From: Planctomycetia bacterium TMED53 | Lineage (GTDB): Bacteria > Planctomycetota > UBA8108 > UBA1146 | NCBI GenBank assembly: GCA_002167285.1 | Contig: NHDG01000108.1 | Location: 1 to 35,008, forward strand | DNA length: 35,008 nucleotides | Direction of reading: 5' to 3' | Shown here: positions 1 to 7,987 of the stretch, piece by piece | How the letters are laid out: each line of letters starts with the position of its first letter | Position numbering within the stretch: the stretch's first letter is position 1 | Position numbers and translations under genes: made by a program | Notes under the pieces: model-generated | Seen by the model: only the letters and a program-made list of their open reading frames with translations | Told to the model about the DNA's origin: nothing | Databases searched by the model: none

Positions 1-36
1 CCTCTTCGGAGGTTCCTGCCGATGGTACGCCTGTGA
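1..36 (+). CDS. C-terminal tail of an upstream gene (partial)
   Basis: Reading from base 1, an open frame encodes eleven residues (PLRRFLPMVRL) and stops at TGA 34-36. This stop overlaps the GTG start of the next gene in a GTGA junction, a junction type repeated many times in this window. That is the only reason to think it is the end of a real gene rather than a chance frame. Nothing can be said about its function. Confidence 0.35.
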   Translation, partial: PLRRFLPMVRL

Positions 37-1094
37 AGGTCGATTCGAAGCAACGATTGGCGCCCTTAAGATTGGGGCCTTTGAAGCTGGAGACGCCAGT
101 ACTGCAGGCACCCATCGCCGGATTCACCGACCTCGTGTTCCGCCGTCTCGTTCGAGAACTGGGTGGGTGTGGTTTGATGTATACGGAAATGGTCTCTGCT
201 GGCGGTTGGATCAAAGGCACGATCTCACCAGAGCGCCTCTTGGGTGTCGTTGAAGAGCCCAAGCCTCTCGGAGTTCAGTTGTGGGACCGGGAACCGGAGA
301 TGGTCGAGGAAGCGGCTCGCAGGTTGGTCGATCTGGGAATCACGATTATCGATCTCAATTTCGGCTGTCCCAAAAAACGCATCATGGGCAAGCAAGGAGC
401 AGGAGCGACCTTGCTCCGGGACCCGGCGACGATTGCGCGGATGGTCGAAGCGACGGTACGCGGTGCCGGGGAAGTTCCGGTGACCGCTAAAATTCGACTG
501 GGCCCGAAGCCGGATCAGATCACTGCGTGTGATGTGGCACGGGCAGCGGAATCGGCAGGAGCGGTGGGGGTGACGGTTCATGGTCGAACCGCCAAAGACG
601 GTTATGGAGTCCCCGTCAATCATGACCGTATTCGTGAAGTGGTCGAATCGGTGCAGATCCCTGTGATCGCCAACGGTGATATTGGATGTGCGGAAAGCGC
701 ATTGGCGACCCTGGAAAATACCGGGGCTGCCGGGGTGATGGTGGCGCGGAGATGTCTCAGCGCGCCATGGGTTTTCCGTGAAATCACGGCTGCGCTTCGA
801 GGTGAGCCGATTCCCGCTCCTCCCCAATTGGCGCAGCAGCGTGAACAACTCCTGCGTCACCATGGGCAGCTGGTTGACCTCCATGGTGATCCCTTCGGCA
901 CCGTCTTGATGCGCAAATTTGCGGCGCGCTATCTCGGTGGAGTTCGAGGGGCACGAGCTTTTCGCTCTGAAATCACGGTAGCAAAGGATGCTGCCGACTT
1001 TCGCAGGATCGTCGATACCTTGTTCCCCTTAGAAGCGGACTCTGATCCCGCTGAAACCGTTGAGGGGCTCGAGGAAGATAGCTGTACAGGATGA
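33..1094 (+). CDS. dusB: tRNA-dihydrouridine synthase, DusB/Nifr3 type
   Basis: Predicted FMN enzyme that reduces a uridine in the D-loop of tRNA to dihydrouridine in the cytoplasm. The 353-residue product begins with the TIM-barrel FMN-binding region (LQAPIAGFTDLVFRRL, about residues 24-39) and carries NFGCPKKRIMGKQGAGATLL, where the Cys is the general acid of the Dus family. The motifs TAKIRLG and VTVHGRTA follow, and IANGDIG and GVMVARR supply the phosphate-binding end of the barrel. Length is normal. The start is GTG 33 because the conserved barrel begins soon after it. No clear Shine-Dalgarno is visible, but the GTG overlaps the stop of the preceding frame, suggesting coupling. The family is clear; the DusB subtype and exact tRNA position are inferred. 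Confidence 0.93.
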   Translation: MKVDSKQRLAPLRLGPLKLETPVLQAPIAGFTDLVFRRLVRELGGCGLMYTEMVSAGGWIKGTISPERLLGVVEEPKPLGVQLWDREPEMVEEAARRLVDLGITIIDLNFGCPKKRIMGKQGAGATLLRDPATIARMVEATVRGAGEVPVTAKIRLGPKPDQITACDVARAAESAGAVGVTVHGRTAKDGYGVPVNHDRIREVVESVQIPVIANGDIGCAESALATLENTGAAGVMVARRCLSAPWVFREITAALRGEPIPAPPQLAQQREQLLRHHGQLVDLHGDPFGTVLMRKFAARYLGGVRGARAFRSEITVAKDAADFRRIVDTLFPLEADSDPAETVEGLEEDSCTG

Positions 1095-1104
1095 GGGGGC
1101 GGTC

Positions 1105-2463
1105 TTGAAGTTGGTGGTCGCGATCGCTGTGGGGATGCGCCAAAAAGACGTATCCGTAATGCCCTCCCTTCAGGCTCTTCAAGGGGATGGTTCAACAGCA
1201 TCGATTCAGCCCACCTTGCCAGCGGTCACCACTTCGGTTCAGGCCACATACCTGACTGGTGCGCCACCTTCAGATCACGGCATCGTGGGTAATGGTTGGT
1301 ATCACCGTGATACCCGTGAGATCCGCTTTTGGCTTCAGTCACGTTCTCTGATTGAGAAGCCGACCTTGATCGATCAATTGCAGGGGGATGGATTCAGCGT
1401 CGCCAACTTGTTCTGGTGGTACAACATGGGCAGCGGGGCACGCTGGAGTTTGACCCCGCGTCCCGAGTATCCAGCGGACGGTCGTAAAATCCCTTCCGTC
1501 TATGGTGAGCCTCCTGAGCTGCCGGTGAATTTGCAAAATGAACTGGGTACCTTTCCCCTCTTTGATTTCTGGGGACCGCGAGCAGGGATCACTTCCACGC
1601 GCTGGATCGTCGATGCCGCTCTCAAAGTGGCCCAGCAAAATAATCCGGACGTTCTTTTCGTGTATCTCCCTCACCTCGATTATGACGATCAAAGATATGG
1701 GCCTGATTCTCCCGAGGCACAGAGGTCAAGGGGCGAACTGGATCAAGAATTAGCTCGTCTTCTCGATGGGTGTCGTGAAAAGGGAGCACAGGCGATGGTG
1801 CTCTCTGAGTATGGTATCGAAGAGGTCGAGCAACCTGTCTTTCCTAATCGGATCCTCGCCGAGGCAGGAGATGTCGAAGTTCAAGTGACTTCCCATGGAG
1901 ATCTCCTTGATGTTCATCGAAGTCGTGCCTTTGCCGTTTGCGATCATCAACTGGCCCATGTGTATATTCGTAATTCCGATGATCTCACTCGCATTAAGGA
2001 GCTGCTGAGTAAGGTTGAAGGGATTGAGCGAATCCTTGCTGGTGAAGAATTGGATTCGATCGGCTTAAATCACCGAAGAAGTGGTGAACTCGTTTTGATT
2101 GCGGAGCAGGGGTGTTGGTTCGCTTACCCATGGTGGCAAGATGAGCAGCGGGCACCGGACTATGCGAGGACCGTCGATATCCATCGTAAACCGGGCTACG
2201 ATCCCGCTGAGTTGCTGCTCGATCCGGAACTGACTTTCCCCAAATTGAAAATCGGCGCCAAGATATTGGCGCGCAAACTGGGCTTCCGGAATCTCCTCGA
2301 TGTGATCTCCACAGATCCTTCCAAGGTGAGAGGAAGTCACGGAAGAGCAGTGGGTGATCCTCTTCAAGGACCAGTTCTGGTTCGTTCTTGGAAATCAGGT
2401 GCTGAATCGATCAATGCTGAGGATGTCTTTGCCGAGATCATTGGACAGGTTCGTTCTGGTTAG
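1105..2463 (+). CDS. Alkaline phosphatase superfamily phosphodiesterase / nucleotide pyrophosphatase-like protein
   Basis: Likely metal-dependent phosphodiesterase of the type I nucleotide pyrophosphatase branch; substrate unknown. The frame is open from 1060, but TTG 1105 is preferred: it has a purine-rich GAGGGGG at 1093-1099, and the product then begins KLVVAIAVGM, matching the usual first beta strand. The PTLPAVTTSVQATYLTG segment holds the probable nucleophile Thr (about T42). It is followed by DHGIVGNGWYHRD, WWYNMGSGARWSLTPRPEYPADGRK and FVYLPHLDYDDQRYGPDS, then DHQLAHVYI near residue 290, which supply metal ligands in the family. The 452-residue length fits. There is no signal peptide, so it is probably cytoplasmic. 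It starts ten bases after dusB ends and is probably co-transcribed with it. Close relatives are widespread but, to my knowledge, uncharacterised. Confidence 0.8.
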   Translation: MKLVVAIAVGMRQKDVSVMPSLQALQGDGSTASIQPTLPAVTTSVQATYLTGAPPSDHGIVGNGWYHRDTREIRFWLQSRSLIEKPTLIDQLQGDGFSVANLFWWYNMGSGARWSLTPRPEYPADGRKIPSVYGEPPELPVNLQNELGTFPLFDFWGPRAGITSTRWIVDAALKVAQQNNPDVLFVYLPHLDYDDQRYGPDSPEAQRSRGELDQELARLLDGCREKGAQAMVLSEYGIEEVEQPVFPNRILAEAGDVEVQVTSHGDLLDVHRSRAFAVCDHQLAHVYIRNSDDLTRIKELLSKVEGIERILAGEELDSIGLNHRRSGELVLIAEQGCWFAYPWWQDEQRAPDYARTVDIHRKPGYDPAELLLDPELTFPKLKIGAKILARKLGFRNLLDVISTDPSKVRGSHGRAVGDPLQGPVLVRSWKSGAESINAEDVFAEIIGQVRSG

Positions 2464-2466
2464 AGG

Positions 2467-2484
2467 CCTCTTCGCTTAAAGAGG
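2467..2484. other. Short hairpin between convergent genes
   Basis: CCTCTT (2467-2472) and AAGAGG (2479-2484) form a six-pair stem with a six-base loop, between the end of the phosphodiesterase gene and the end of dinB, which converge here. No T-run follows on either strand, so a bidirectional terminator is possible but weak. Confidence 0.3.
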
Positions 2485-2501
2485 TCGCGCATGAATCGCA
2501 G

Positions 2502-3752
2502 TTACGCTTCATCCTTTTCTTTGGTTGCAGAGTGACGACCTCCCCGTGAAGTCTCCGGTGGAGGTGATACGAGAGATCCTCTTTTGAGTAGGGAGGAACC
2601 CTGATCGTCCTTCGCCTGGTCGAGGAGGCGGGTGACCTTCTCATCCTTTCGATTCGCCGTGTCTTCCCCAAAGAGTGTATTCTGAATCGGTTCATCGGCA
2701 GGTACCAAACCGGCGGCACCTAATCCAAGTAAACGGATTCCTTCTCCTTCAAGTTCGATTTCCTCGAGGAGGTTTCTACCCGTTTGATAGAGTGTTGCCG
2801 CATCGACGATGGGGTTGTCCATGGTTTTACTGCGGGTGTAGGTTTTGAAGGAGGAGAGACGAACCTTCAAACGAAGAGTACGTGCTCGCCATTCCTGCCG
2901 GCGAAGCGATTCTGCGATCTCCTCTGCTGCCTTCCTCAGGAACTGATCAGATTCTGTTCCGCGGGAGATGTCCTTAGTGAATGTATTTTCTGTGGAAATC
3001 GATTTTGTGGGGCCTCCTTCGCCAAATCCACGATCGTCTTGCCCGTGGGCCAAGTTCCACAATCGCTGTGCGCTGTTTTCGCCGAATCGACGCTGTAGCA
3101 ATTCAATCCCAACTCGACGCAGATCAGAAATCGTGTTGAGACCAATTTCTTGCAATGAATGTGTCATTCGGGGGCCGACCCCCCAAATCTTTTTCACCGG
3201 TAACGGATCGAGAAGCTCTTGGATCCTATCAGGATCGACCACCGTCATCCCATCGGGCTTATCGAGGTCACTTGCTAACTTTGCAAGAAACTTATTCGGA
3301 GCGATGCCGATGCTGACGGTCAGCCCTCCCGTTTCTTCGAAGACTCGTTTTCGAATCCCTTTTCCGATGCAAATGGCCCCACCAAATAATTTGAGTGAGC
3401 CAGAGATGTCGAGGAATGCTTCATCGACGGAGAGGGGTTCGATGGTTGGAGTGAACTCTCGGAAGACTTCCATAATCATGCGAGAAACTTCTCCATACCT
3501 GCGCCCCCGTGGTGATCTCCAAATCGCGTCCGGGCAGCGTCTCAGTGCTTCGGTGGAGGGCATTGCAGAATGAATGCCAAATTTACGGGCTTCATAGGAG
3601 GCGGTGGAGACGACCCCCCGTGGACCTGGGTAGCCGATGACGAGTGGTTTCCCCTTGAGGGAGGGGTCGTCGAGAACCTCGACCGCAGCGAAGAATGCGT
3701 CCATGTCGGCATGGATGACCTTCCAGCGAGGATCGTCAGTCTCCAAATCCAT
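2502..3752 (-). CDS. dinB: DNA polymerase IV (Y-family translesion polymerase)
   Basis: Error-prone polymerase that copies past damaged bases. The 416-residue product opens with KVIHADMDAFFAAVE, containing metal-binding D16 and steric-gate F21. It continues with GVVSTASYEARKFGIHSAMPS, and the second catalytic pair is in SVDEAFLDISGS (D110, E111). A helix-hairpin-helix thumb follows (VKKIWGVGPRM, about residue 190) and then the little-finger domain. QNTLF at 357-361 matches the beta-clamp-binding pentapeptide, followed by a poorly conserved, charged tail of about 55 residues that is longer than usual. The start is supported by a GGGAG ribosome site seven bases upstream on the minus strand. It is transcribed divergently from thrS, and I saw no LexA-like box in the shared 111-base gap. 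Confidence 0.95.
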   Translation of the reverse strand: MDLETDDPRWKVIHADMDAFFAAVEVLDDPSLKGKPLVIGYPGPRGVVSTASYEARKFGIHSAMPSTEALRRCPDAIWRSPRGRRYGEVSRMIMEVFREFTPTIEPLSVDEAFLDISGSLKLFGGAICIGKGIRKRVFEETGGLTVSIGIAPNKFLAKLASDLDKPDGMTVVDPDRIQELLDPLPVKKIWGVGPRMTHSLQEIGLNTISDLRRVGIELLQRRFGENSAQRLWNLAHGQDDRGFGEGGPTKSISTENTFTKDISRGTESDQFLRKAAEEIAESLRRQEWRARTLRLKVRLSSFKTYTRSKTMDNPIVDAATLYQTGRNLLEEIELEGEGIRLLGLGAAGLVPADEPIQNTLFGEDTANRKDEKVTRLLDQAKDDQGSSLLKRGSLVSPPPETSRGGRHSATKEKDEA

Positions 3753-3820
3753 CGCCTGCTCCCTTCCCTCCGAATCGTCTCCGATTCCACCTGTAGGTCA
3801 AGATCCCGGTCCGATGGCGA

Positions 3821-3842
3821 AAAGTGGAGGGGGTGGATAGAA
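3821..3842 (+). promoter_or_regulatory. Candidate thrS promoter
   Basis: TAGAAT at 3837-3842 matches five of six bases of a -10 box. A weak -35-like TGGCGA lies 17 bases upstream, at about 3814-3819. Transcription from here would give a leader of about 15 bases containing only the ribosome site, so there is no room for a T-box or other leader control. This is a consensus match by eye only. Confidence 0.3.
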
Positions 3843-3863
3843 TGCTGGCCGAGAGGAAGAACC

Positions 3864-5927
3864 ATGCCCACGATCACTTTGCCGGACGGTAGCGAGCGCT
3901 CCTTTGATCAACCGGTCACTGGATTTGAATTAGCCGGGGATATCGGTGAACGCCTGCAAAAAGCAGCGATAGGAATCGTGGTGGATGGAGAGCTTTGTGA
4001 TCTCTCTGCGACCATCGATCGGGACTCCCATGTCTCCATCGTTACAAGTGGCTCGAAGAAGGATGAACCCGTCACCGAAACCCTCGAGTTAGTGCGTCAC
4101 TCTTGTGCTCACGTAATGGCCGAGGCCATCGAGAGGGTCGTGCCCGGTGCGCAACTTGTATACGGACCTCCGACTGATCAGGGGTTTTATTACGACATTC
4201 GATTCCCCGAGGATCGTCCCCTCAGTAGCGATGATTTTCCTGCCATAGAAAAAGAGATGGCTGCCATCATTGGTGAAGATCGTCCCTTCACTCGCTACGA
4301 ATTGGATACCGATTCAGGATTGGAAAAAGTCAGGGGCGAGGGTAGCAAGTACAAAATTGATAACGCGGAACGAGCGATCGAAGCTGGCTCAGATCGACTT
4401 TCCTGGTATGCAACCGGCGAACCCGGTGAAAACTGGGAAGACCTGTGTCGTGGGCCACACGTCCCAAGTACCGGGAAGATAGGAGCCTTTAAGCTGATGA
4501 GTGTTGCCAGTGCCTACTGGCACGGCGATGCCAACAGTGACGGCCTCACTCGAGTCTATGGCACGGCGTTTCCTTTTCCTGCACAACTTCAACGTCACCT
4601 CGATCGCCTTGAGGAGGCGCGCCGTCGAGACCACCGGGTGGTTGGCCGACGCCACAATCTGTTCAAGATTGATGATACGGTGGGGCAAGGGTTGGTTCTT
4701 TGGCAACCGAATGGATCGGTCATCCGAAGAGAGCTGGAAGAGTTTATCCGTGAGCGCCTCGTCGCCAGCGGCTACGACATGGTCTACACCCCACATGTAG
4801 GGAAACTCGATTTGTACCGAACCAGTGGGCACTTCCCTTACTATCGGGAGAGTCAGTTTCCGCCACTGATCAACGGGGATTTTCTGGAAGCGCTCTCCAA
4901 TGAGGGTTGTTCATGTGCCGAACTCTCCAGCCGCATCGGTGATGGAGAGGTTGAAGGTTTCATGTTGAAGCCGATGAATTGCCCTCACCACATCAAGATT
5001 TATGCCGCTGAGCAGCGTTCCTATCGAGATTTGCCAGTGCGACTTGCAGAATTCGGAACTGTTTATCGCTGGGAGCAATCCGGGGAACTCAACGGGCTCA
5101 CTCGTGTCCGAGGGTTTACCCAGGATGACGCTCATTTGTTCTGTACCGAGGAGCAGGTCGCCGACGAAATACGCGGCTGTCTGGATCTCGTGAAATTGGT
5201 TTTGACAGTTTTGGGTCTTGAAGATTATCGAGTTCGTGTTGGGCTTCGGGACAAAGATTCTAGCAAGTACACCGGTGATCCGGAGCGTTGGGACCGGGCT
5301 GAGCAAGCATGCAGGGATGCCGCCCAAACTTTGGGCGTGAGTTTTTCTGAAGAAGAAGGAGAAGCTGCATTCTATGGGCCGAAGATCGATTTCGTCGTTT
5401 CCGATGCGATCGGTAGAGAGTGGCAATTGGGAACCGTTCAAGTCGATTACAACCTACCTGAAAGATTCGATTTGACCTACACCGGTGCAGATAATGCGAC
5501 CCATCGTCCAGTGATGGTTCACCGCGCACCCTTCGGTAGCTTTGAACGATTTATCGGCATTTTGATCGAGCATTTCGAAGGTGCATTCCCAACCTGGTTG
5601 TCCCCTGAGCAAGCAAGAGTTTTGCCGATCAGCGAAAAGCACGTTGAGTATGGTGAGGAAGTTTATCAAGCACTCAAAAAGTGCGGCATTCGCACGACCA
5701 TCGATGATTCAAATGAAAGAGTCAACGCGAAGATCAAGGTGGGGGCCGATGAAAAGATCCCATACCTGCTGATCGTCGGAGGGAAAGATGCGGAGGCGGG
5801 AACAGTTTCCGTTAGGCAGAGAGGTGTGGGAGATTTAGGAGCGATTCCTCTGCAGAGCTTCCTTGATCAAATCAACACTGAGATTTCTGAGAAGAGATTG
5901 CCTCAGAGACTGGGCGAGGCGGATTAA
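3864..5927 (+). CDS. thrS: Threonyl-tRNA synthetase
   Basis: Charges tRNA-Thr. The frame is open from 3570 across the divergent dinB start, but ATG 3864 begins the conserved MPTITLPDGS and has GAGAGGA at 3851-3857. The 687-residue product has an N-terminal TGS domain (1-62). The editing domain shows HSCAHVMAEAI and CRGPHVP. The class II catalytic core has zinc ligands C373 (KPMNCPHH), His in QDDAHLFC and His in VMVHRAPFGSFERF, with the motif 2 region YRWEQSGELNGLTRVRGF. An anticodon-binding domain ends it (VLPISEKHVEYGEEV onward). About 25 extra residues (338-362), including a CSC pair (C349, C351), sit just before the catalytic Cys. Its stop overlaps the next ORF in TAATG. Confidence 0.97.
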   Translation: MPTITLPDGSERSFDQPVTGFELAGDIGERLQKAAIGIVVDGELCDLSATIDRDSHVSIVTSGSKKDEPVTETLELVRHSCAHVMAEAIERVVPGAQLVYGPPTDQGFYYDIRFPEDRPLSSDDFPAIEKEMAAIIGEDRPFTRYELDTDSGLEKVRGEGSKYKIDNAERAIEAGSDRLSWYATGEPGENWEDLCRGPHVPSTGKIGAFKLMSVASAYWHGDANSDGLTRVYGTAFPFPAQLQRHLDRLEEARRRDHRVVGRRHNLFKIDDTVGQGLVLWQPNGSVIRRELEEFIRERLVASGYDMVYTPHVGKLDLYRTSGHFPYYRESQFPPLINGDFLEALSNEGCSCAELSSRIGDGEVEGFMLKPMNCPHHIKIYAAEQRSYRDLPVRLAEFGTVYRWEQSGELNGLTRVRGFTQDDAHLFCTEEQVADEIRGCLDLVKLVLTVLGLEDYRVRVGLRDKDSSKYTGDPERWDRAEQACRDAAQTLGVSFSEEEGEAAFYGPKIDFVVSDAIGREWQLGTVQVDYNLPERFDLTYTGADNATHRPVMVHRAPFGSFERFIGILIEHFEGAFPTWLSPEQARVLPISEKHVEYGEEVYQALKKCGIRTTIDDSNERVNAKIKVGADEKIPYLLIVGGKDAEAGTVSVRQRGVGDLGAIPLQSFLDQINTEISEKRLPQRLGEAD

Positions 5928-6043
5928 TGCTATTCGCAGTCAGTCTATGGGAAATTTTCACAGTGGTTCTGGTCATCCTTTTTATTGTCTTTTTGCCGAC
6001 GATATTAGGTTGGATTGGGGCGAATGAAGGGGACGACCAATGA
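5927..6043 (+). CDS. Small single-pass membrane protein (38 residues)
   Basis: Not recognised. ATG 5927 overlaps the thrS stop (TAATG), and its TGA 6041-6043 overlaps the asd ATG (ATGA), so the frame exactly fills the gap between two conserved genes. A GAGG at 5916-5919 sits seven bases upstream of the ATG. The product begins MLFAVSLWEIF. It has one strongly hydrophobic stretch (about residues 10-30, VVLVILFIVFLPTILGWI) and ends with an acidic polar tail (NEGDDQ), predicting one transmembrane helix. Coupling at both ends plus the ribosome site argue that it is translated. Function is unknown; a spurious frame remains possible. Confidence 0.6.
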   Translation: MLFAVSLWEIFTVVLVILFIVFLPTILGWIGANEGDDQ

Positions 6044-7023
6044 GTACTGCCATCGTAGGGGTGACCGGTGTCGTAGGGCAGGAAATGTTGTCTCTGTTGG
6101 AAGATTCTCCGCTCGGTGAAGAGCCTCCCCGTTTGGTGGCTTCGCCGCGAAGTGCGGGACAACAGTTTCGTTGGCGGGATGAATCTTTGACGGTAGAGGC
6201 TCTCGATTCTGATATAGATTTATCGGGAATCGACGTTGCTCTCTTCGCTGCCGGAGGATCGATTTCAAAAGAATGGGCTCCAAGGTTTGTTGCCGAGGGG
6301 GTCACGGTCGTCGACAACTCTTCTGCGTTTCGCCTCGCCGATGGTGTTCCACTGGTTGTTCCTGAGGTGAATGGTGAAGTGATTCCCAAGGGACCGGCCA
6401 TCATCGCAAATCCCAATTGTTCTACCATTATTCTGTTGATGGCATTGAAGCCTATTTGGCAACTAGGTCCGAAGAGGTTAATCGTCGATACATACCAGGC
6501 TGTGAGCGGCGCGGGCATCGCGGGTCTCGAAGCTTTAGAGCGAGAGGCTTCAGGGGGAGAGTTCAGACAAGGTGAGCCATTCCCGTTTCCGATTCACGGA
6601 AACCTCTTTCCAGCAATTGGAGAAGCGGACGAAGAGGGTGTTACCGTTGAAGAGCGGAAGATGCTCGATGAGTGTAGAAAGATTTTGAGTTCAAAAGATT
6701 TGATTGTCCAAGGGACTTGCGTGCGCGTGCCGGTTGCTCGCTGCCACTCTTTAGCTGCGACGCTTCTCTTTGGGGATGAGGATGTCAATCGCCTGAGTAT
6801 GGCGGCGGAGGCTTTGAAAGCGGCCCCCGGAGTGGTTTTTCATGATGGAGCAGAAGCCCCTCCGACCCCTGGACCACTTTCTGGTGCTCACCCTGTTTCG
6901 GTGGGGAGGTTGCGGGCACCATTTGCCGATTCACTGCAAATGTGGATCGTGGGCGATCAAGTGCTCAAAGGAGCAGCGTTGAATACGGTTCAGATCGCAG
7001 AGAGTTGGAGTCGTCTCTCTTGA
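6040..7023 (+). CDS. asd: Aspartate-semialdehyde dehydrogenase
   Basis: NADPH-dependent reduction of aspartyl phosphate to aspartate semialdehyde, the branch point to lysine/diaminopimelate, threonine and methionine. The 327-residue product starts with the dinucleotide-binding loop GVTGVVGQ. It has VVDNSSAFRL and the active-site NPNCSTI with catalytic C127. YQAVSGAGIAG follows in the second half, and RVPVARCHSLA carries the substrate-binding Arg/His region; the residue before the His is Cys, where Gly is common. ATG 6040 is supported by AAGGGG upstream and by the ATGA overlap with the small ORF. The stop overlaps the truA TTG. Together with thrS upstream it gives a loose threonine theme. Confidence 0.96.
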   Translation: MSTAIVGVTGVVGQEMLSLLEDSPLGEEPPRLVASPRSAGQQFRWRDESLTVEALDSDIDLSGIDVALFAAGGSISKEWAPRFVAEGVTVVDNSSAFRLADGVPLVVPEVNGEVIPKGPAIIANPNCSTIILLMALKPIWQLGPKRLIVDTYQAVSGAGIAGLEALEREASGGEFRQGEPFPFPIHGNLFPAIGEADEEGVTVEERKMLDECRKILSSKDLIVQGTCVRVPVARCHSLAATLLFGDEDVNRLSMAAEALKAAPGVVFHDGAEAPPTPGPLSGAHPVSVGRLRAPFADSLQMWIVGDQVLKGAALNTVQIAESWSRLS

Positions 7024-7817
7024 GCGAAGACAGTTTCTTTTATCGGCTCGTTGTCGCTTATGTCGGTACCGATTTCCATGGTTGGCAAGAGAATGACGGA
7101 GTGAGAACCGTGCAAGGTTCTCTTCGTGCTGCGGCAGATGTCTTGAGCGATTCTCCTGCGATTGTTGAAGGTTCCAGTCGTACCGATACCGGTGTTCACG
7201 CATTGGGGCATTTGGTTCGACTGCAATTGGACAGAGACCATGAACCCGTTGATCTACAACGGTCATTACAGGGAATCACGCCCGATGATATTGAGATCAT
7301 ATCCTGCGAAAAGTCCTCGGCTGAATGGCATCCCCGATTTGATGCTGTAGCCAAGCGTTATCTCTATCGGATTTGGAACGGACCGCGAAAATCTTTATTC
7401 GAAAGTGGAACGAGCTGGTGGATTCGAGCTCCCCTCGATGTCTCTGCGATGGCGGAAGCGGGCAAAGTTTTGATTGGTCGGCACGATTTCGCTTCATTCA
7501 GGACTCGTTCAAAAGACGAGCCGGAAGATACGGTAAGAACTATCCATAATTTGACAGTTCAGAAATCTGGAGATCATGTTTTAGTTCAGGTTGTCGGGGA
7601 TGGATTTCTTTATCGTATGGTGCGAAACATCACCGGCACACTGATGGATGTGGGCAGAGGACTTATCGCCGTTGAGGATGTGGAGGGGATTCTCGCAGCT
7701 TCCGATAGAAGGGAAGCGGGAGTCACAGCACCGCCGGAGGGTTTGTTTCTCGTTGAGGTGTCCACAGATCCTGACAATCCGATTCACTGTTCCAATGGAG
7801 ATCCTTTCCGTCAATGA
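7020..7817 (+). CDS. truA: tRNA pseudouridine synthase A
   Basis: Makes pseudouridine at positions 38-40 of the tRNA anticodon arm. The frame is open earlier (6942), but TTG 7020 is preferred: it overlaps the asd stop in TTGA, and the family's first strand (FFYRLVVAYVGTDFHGWQ) starts a few residues later. The catalytic Asp is D56 in GSSRTDTGVHALG. KRYLYRIWNG and GDGFLYRMVRNITGTLMDVGRG are the other conserved blocks. The 265-residue length is typical. Confidence 0.96.
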   Translation: MSEDSFFYRLVVAYVGTDFHGWQENDGVRTVQGSLRAAADVLSDSPAIVEGSSRTDTGVHALGHLVRLQLDRDHEPVDLQRSLQGITPDDIEIISCEKSSAEWHPRFDAVAKRYLYRIWNGPRKSLFESGTSWWIRAPLDVSAMAEAGKVLIGRHDFASFRTRSKDEPEDTVRTIHNLTVQKSGDHVLVQVVGDGFLYRMVRNITGTLMDVGRGLIAVEDVEGILAASDRREAGVTAPPEGLFLVEVSTDPDNPIHCSNGDPFRQ

Positions 7818-7837
7818 CCATTTGACTGAGAATTGGA

Positions 7838-7987
7838 ATGCCAGAATCCGTCGATTACGGTACTTCTGTGCATGGTCAGGCTCGTTTCATGGAACAAGTT
7901 TTGTGTTCGTGTTATGAATGTTTTGGATCTAATGCCTCAAACGAGGTGGAGCCGATTCAGACCGCCCTCGAAAGGGAAGGCTCATGA
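7838..7987 (+). CDS. Possible small cysteine-containing protein (49 residues)
   Basis: Not recognised. The frame lies in the gap between truA and yvcK. It opens at ATG 7838 and ends at TGA 7985-7987, overlapping the yvcK ATG as ATGA. The product (MPESVDYGTSVHGQARF...) contains a compact CSCYEC cluster near residues 23-28 and an acidic C-terminal half (NEVEPIQTALEREGS). The ribosome site is poor. The coupled stop is the best argument for translation, but a 50-codon open frame ending this way can occur by chance. Confidence 0.35.
   Translation: MPESVDYGTSVHGQARFMEQVLCSCYECFGSNASNEVEPIQTALEREGS

Noticed and set aside
225-884. 219-codon open frame on the minus strand inside dusB
   Set aside because: It lies wholly opposite a strongly conserved gene, has a low-complexity Arg/His-rich product with no motif, and no ribosome site was seen. 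It is a shadow frame.
3753-3863. T-box or other riboswitch leader before thrS
   Set aside because: The gap to the divergent dinB is only 111 bases, the likely transcript leader is about 15 bases, and no T-box-like conserved sequence is present.
3570-3863. 98-residue N-terminal extension of ThrRS from the longer open frame
   Set aside because: It runs across the dinB start on the other strand, lacks homology, and the ATG at 3864 has a good ribosome site and the standard TGS-domain opening.
4512-4526. TGGCAC sequence inside thrS as a sigma-54 promoter
   Set aside because: The downstream -12 element does not match at the required spacing, and it lies within conserved coding sequence.
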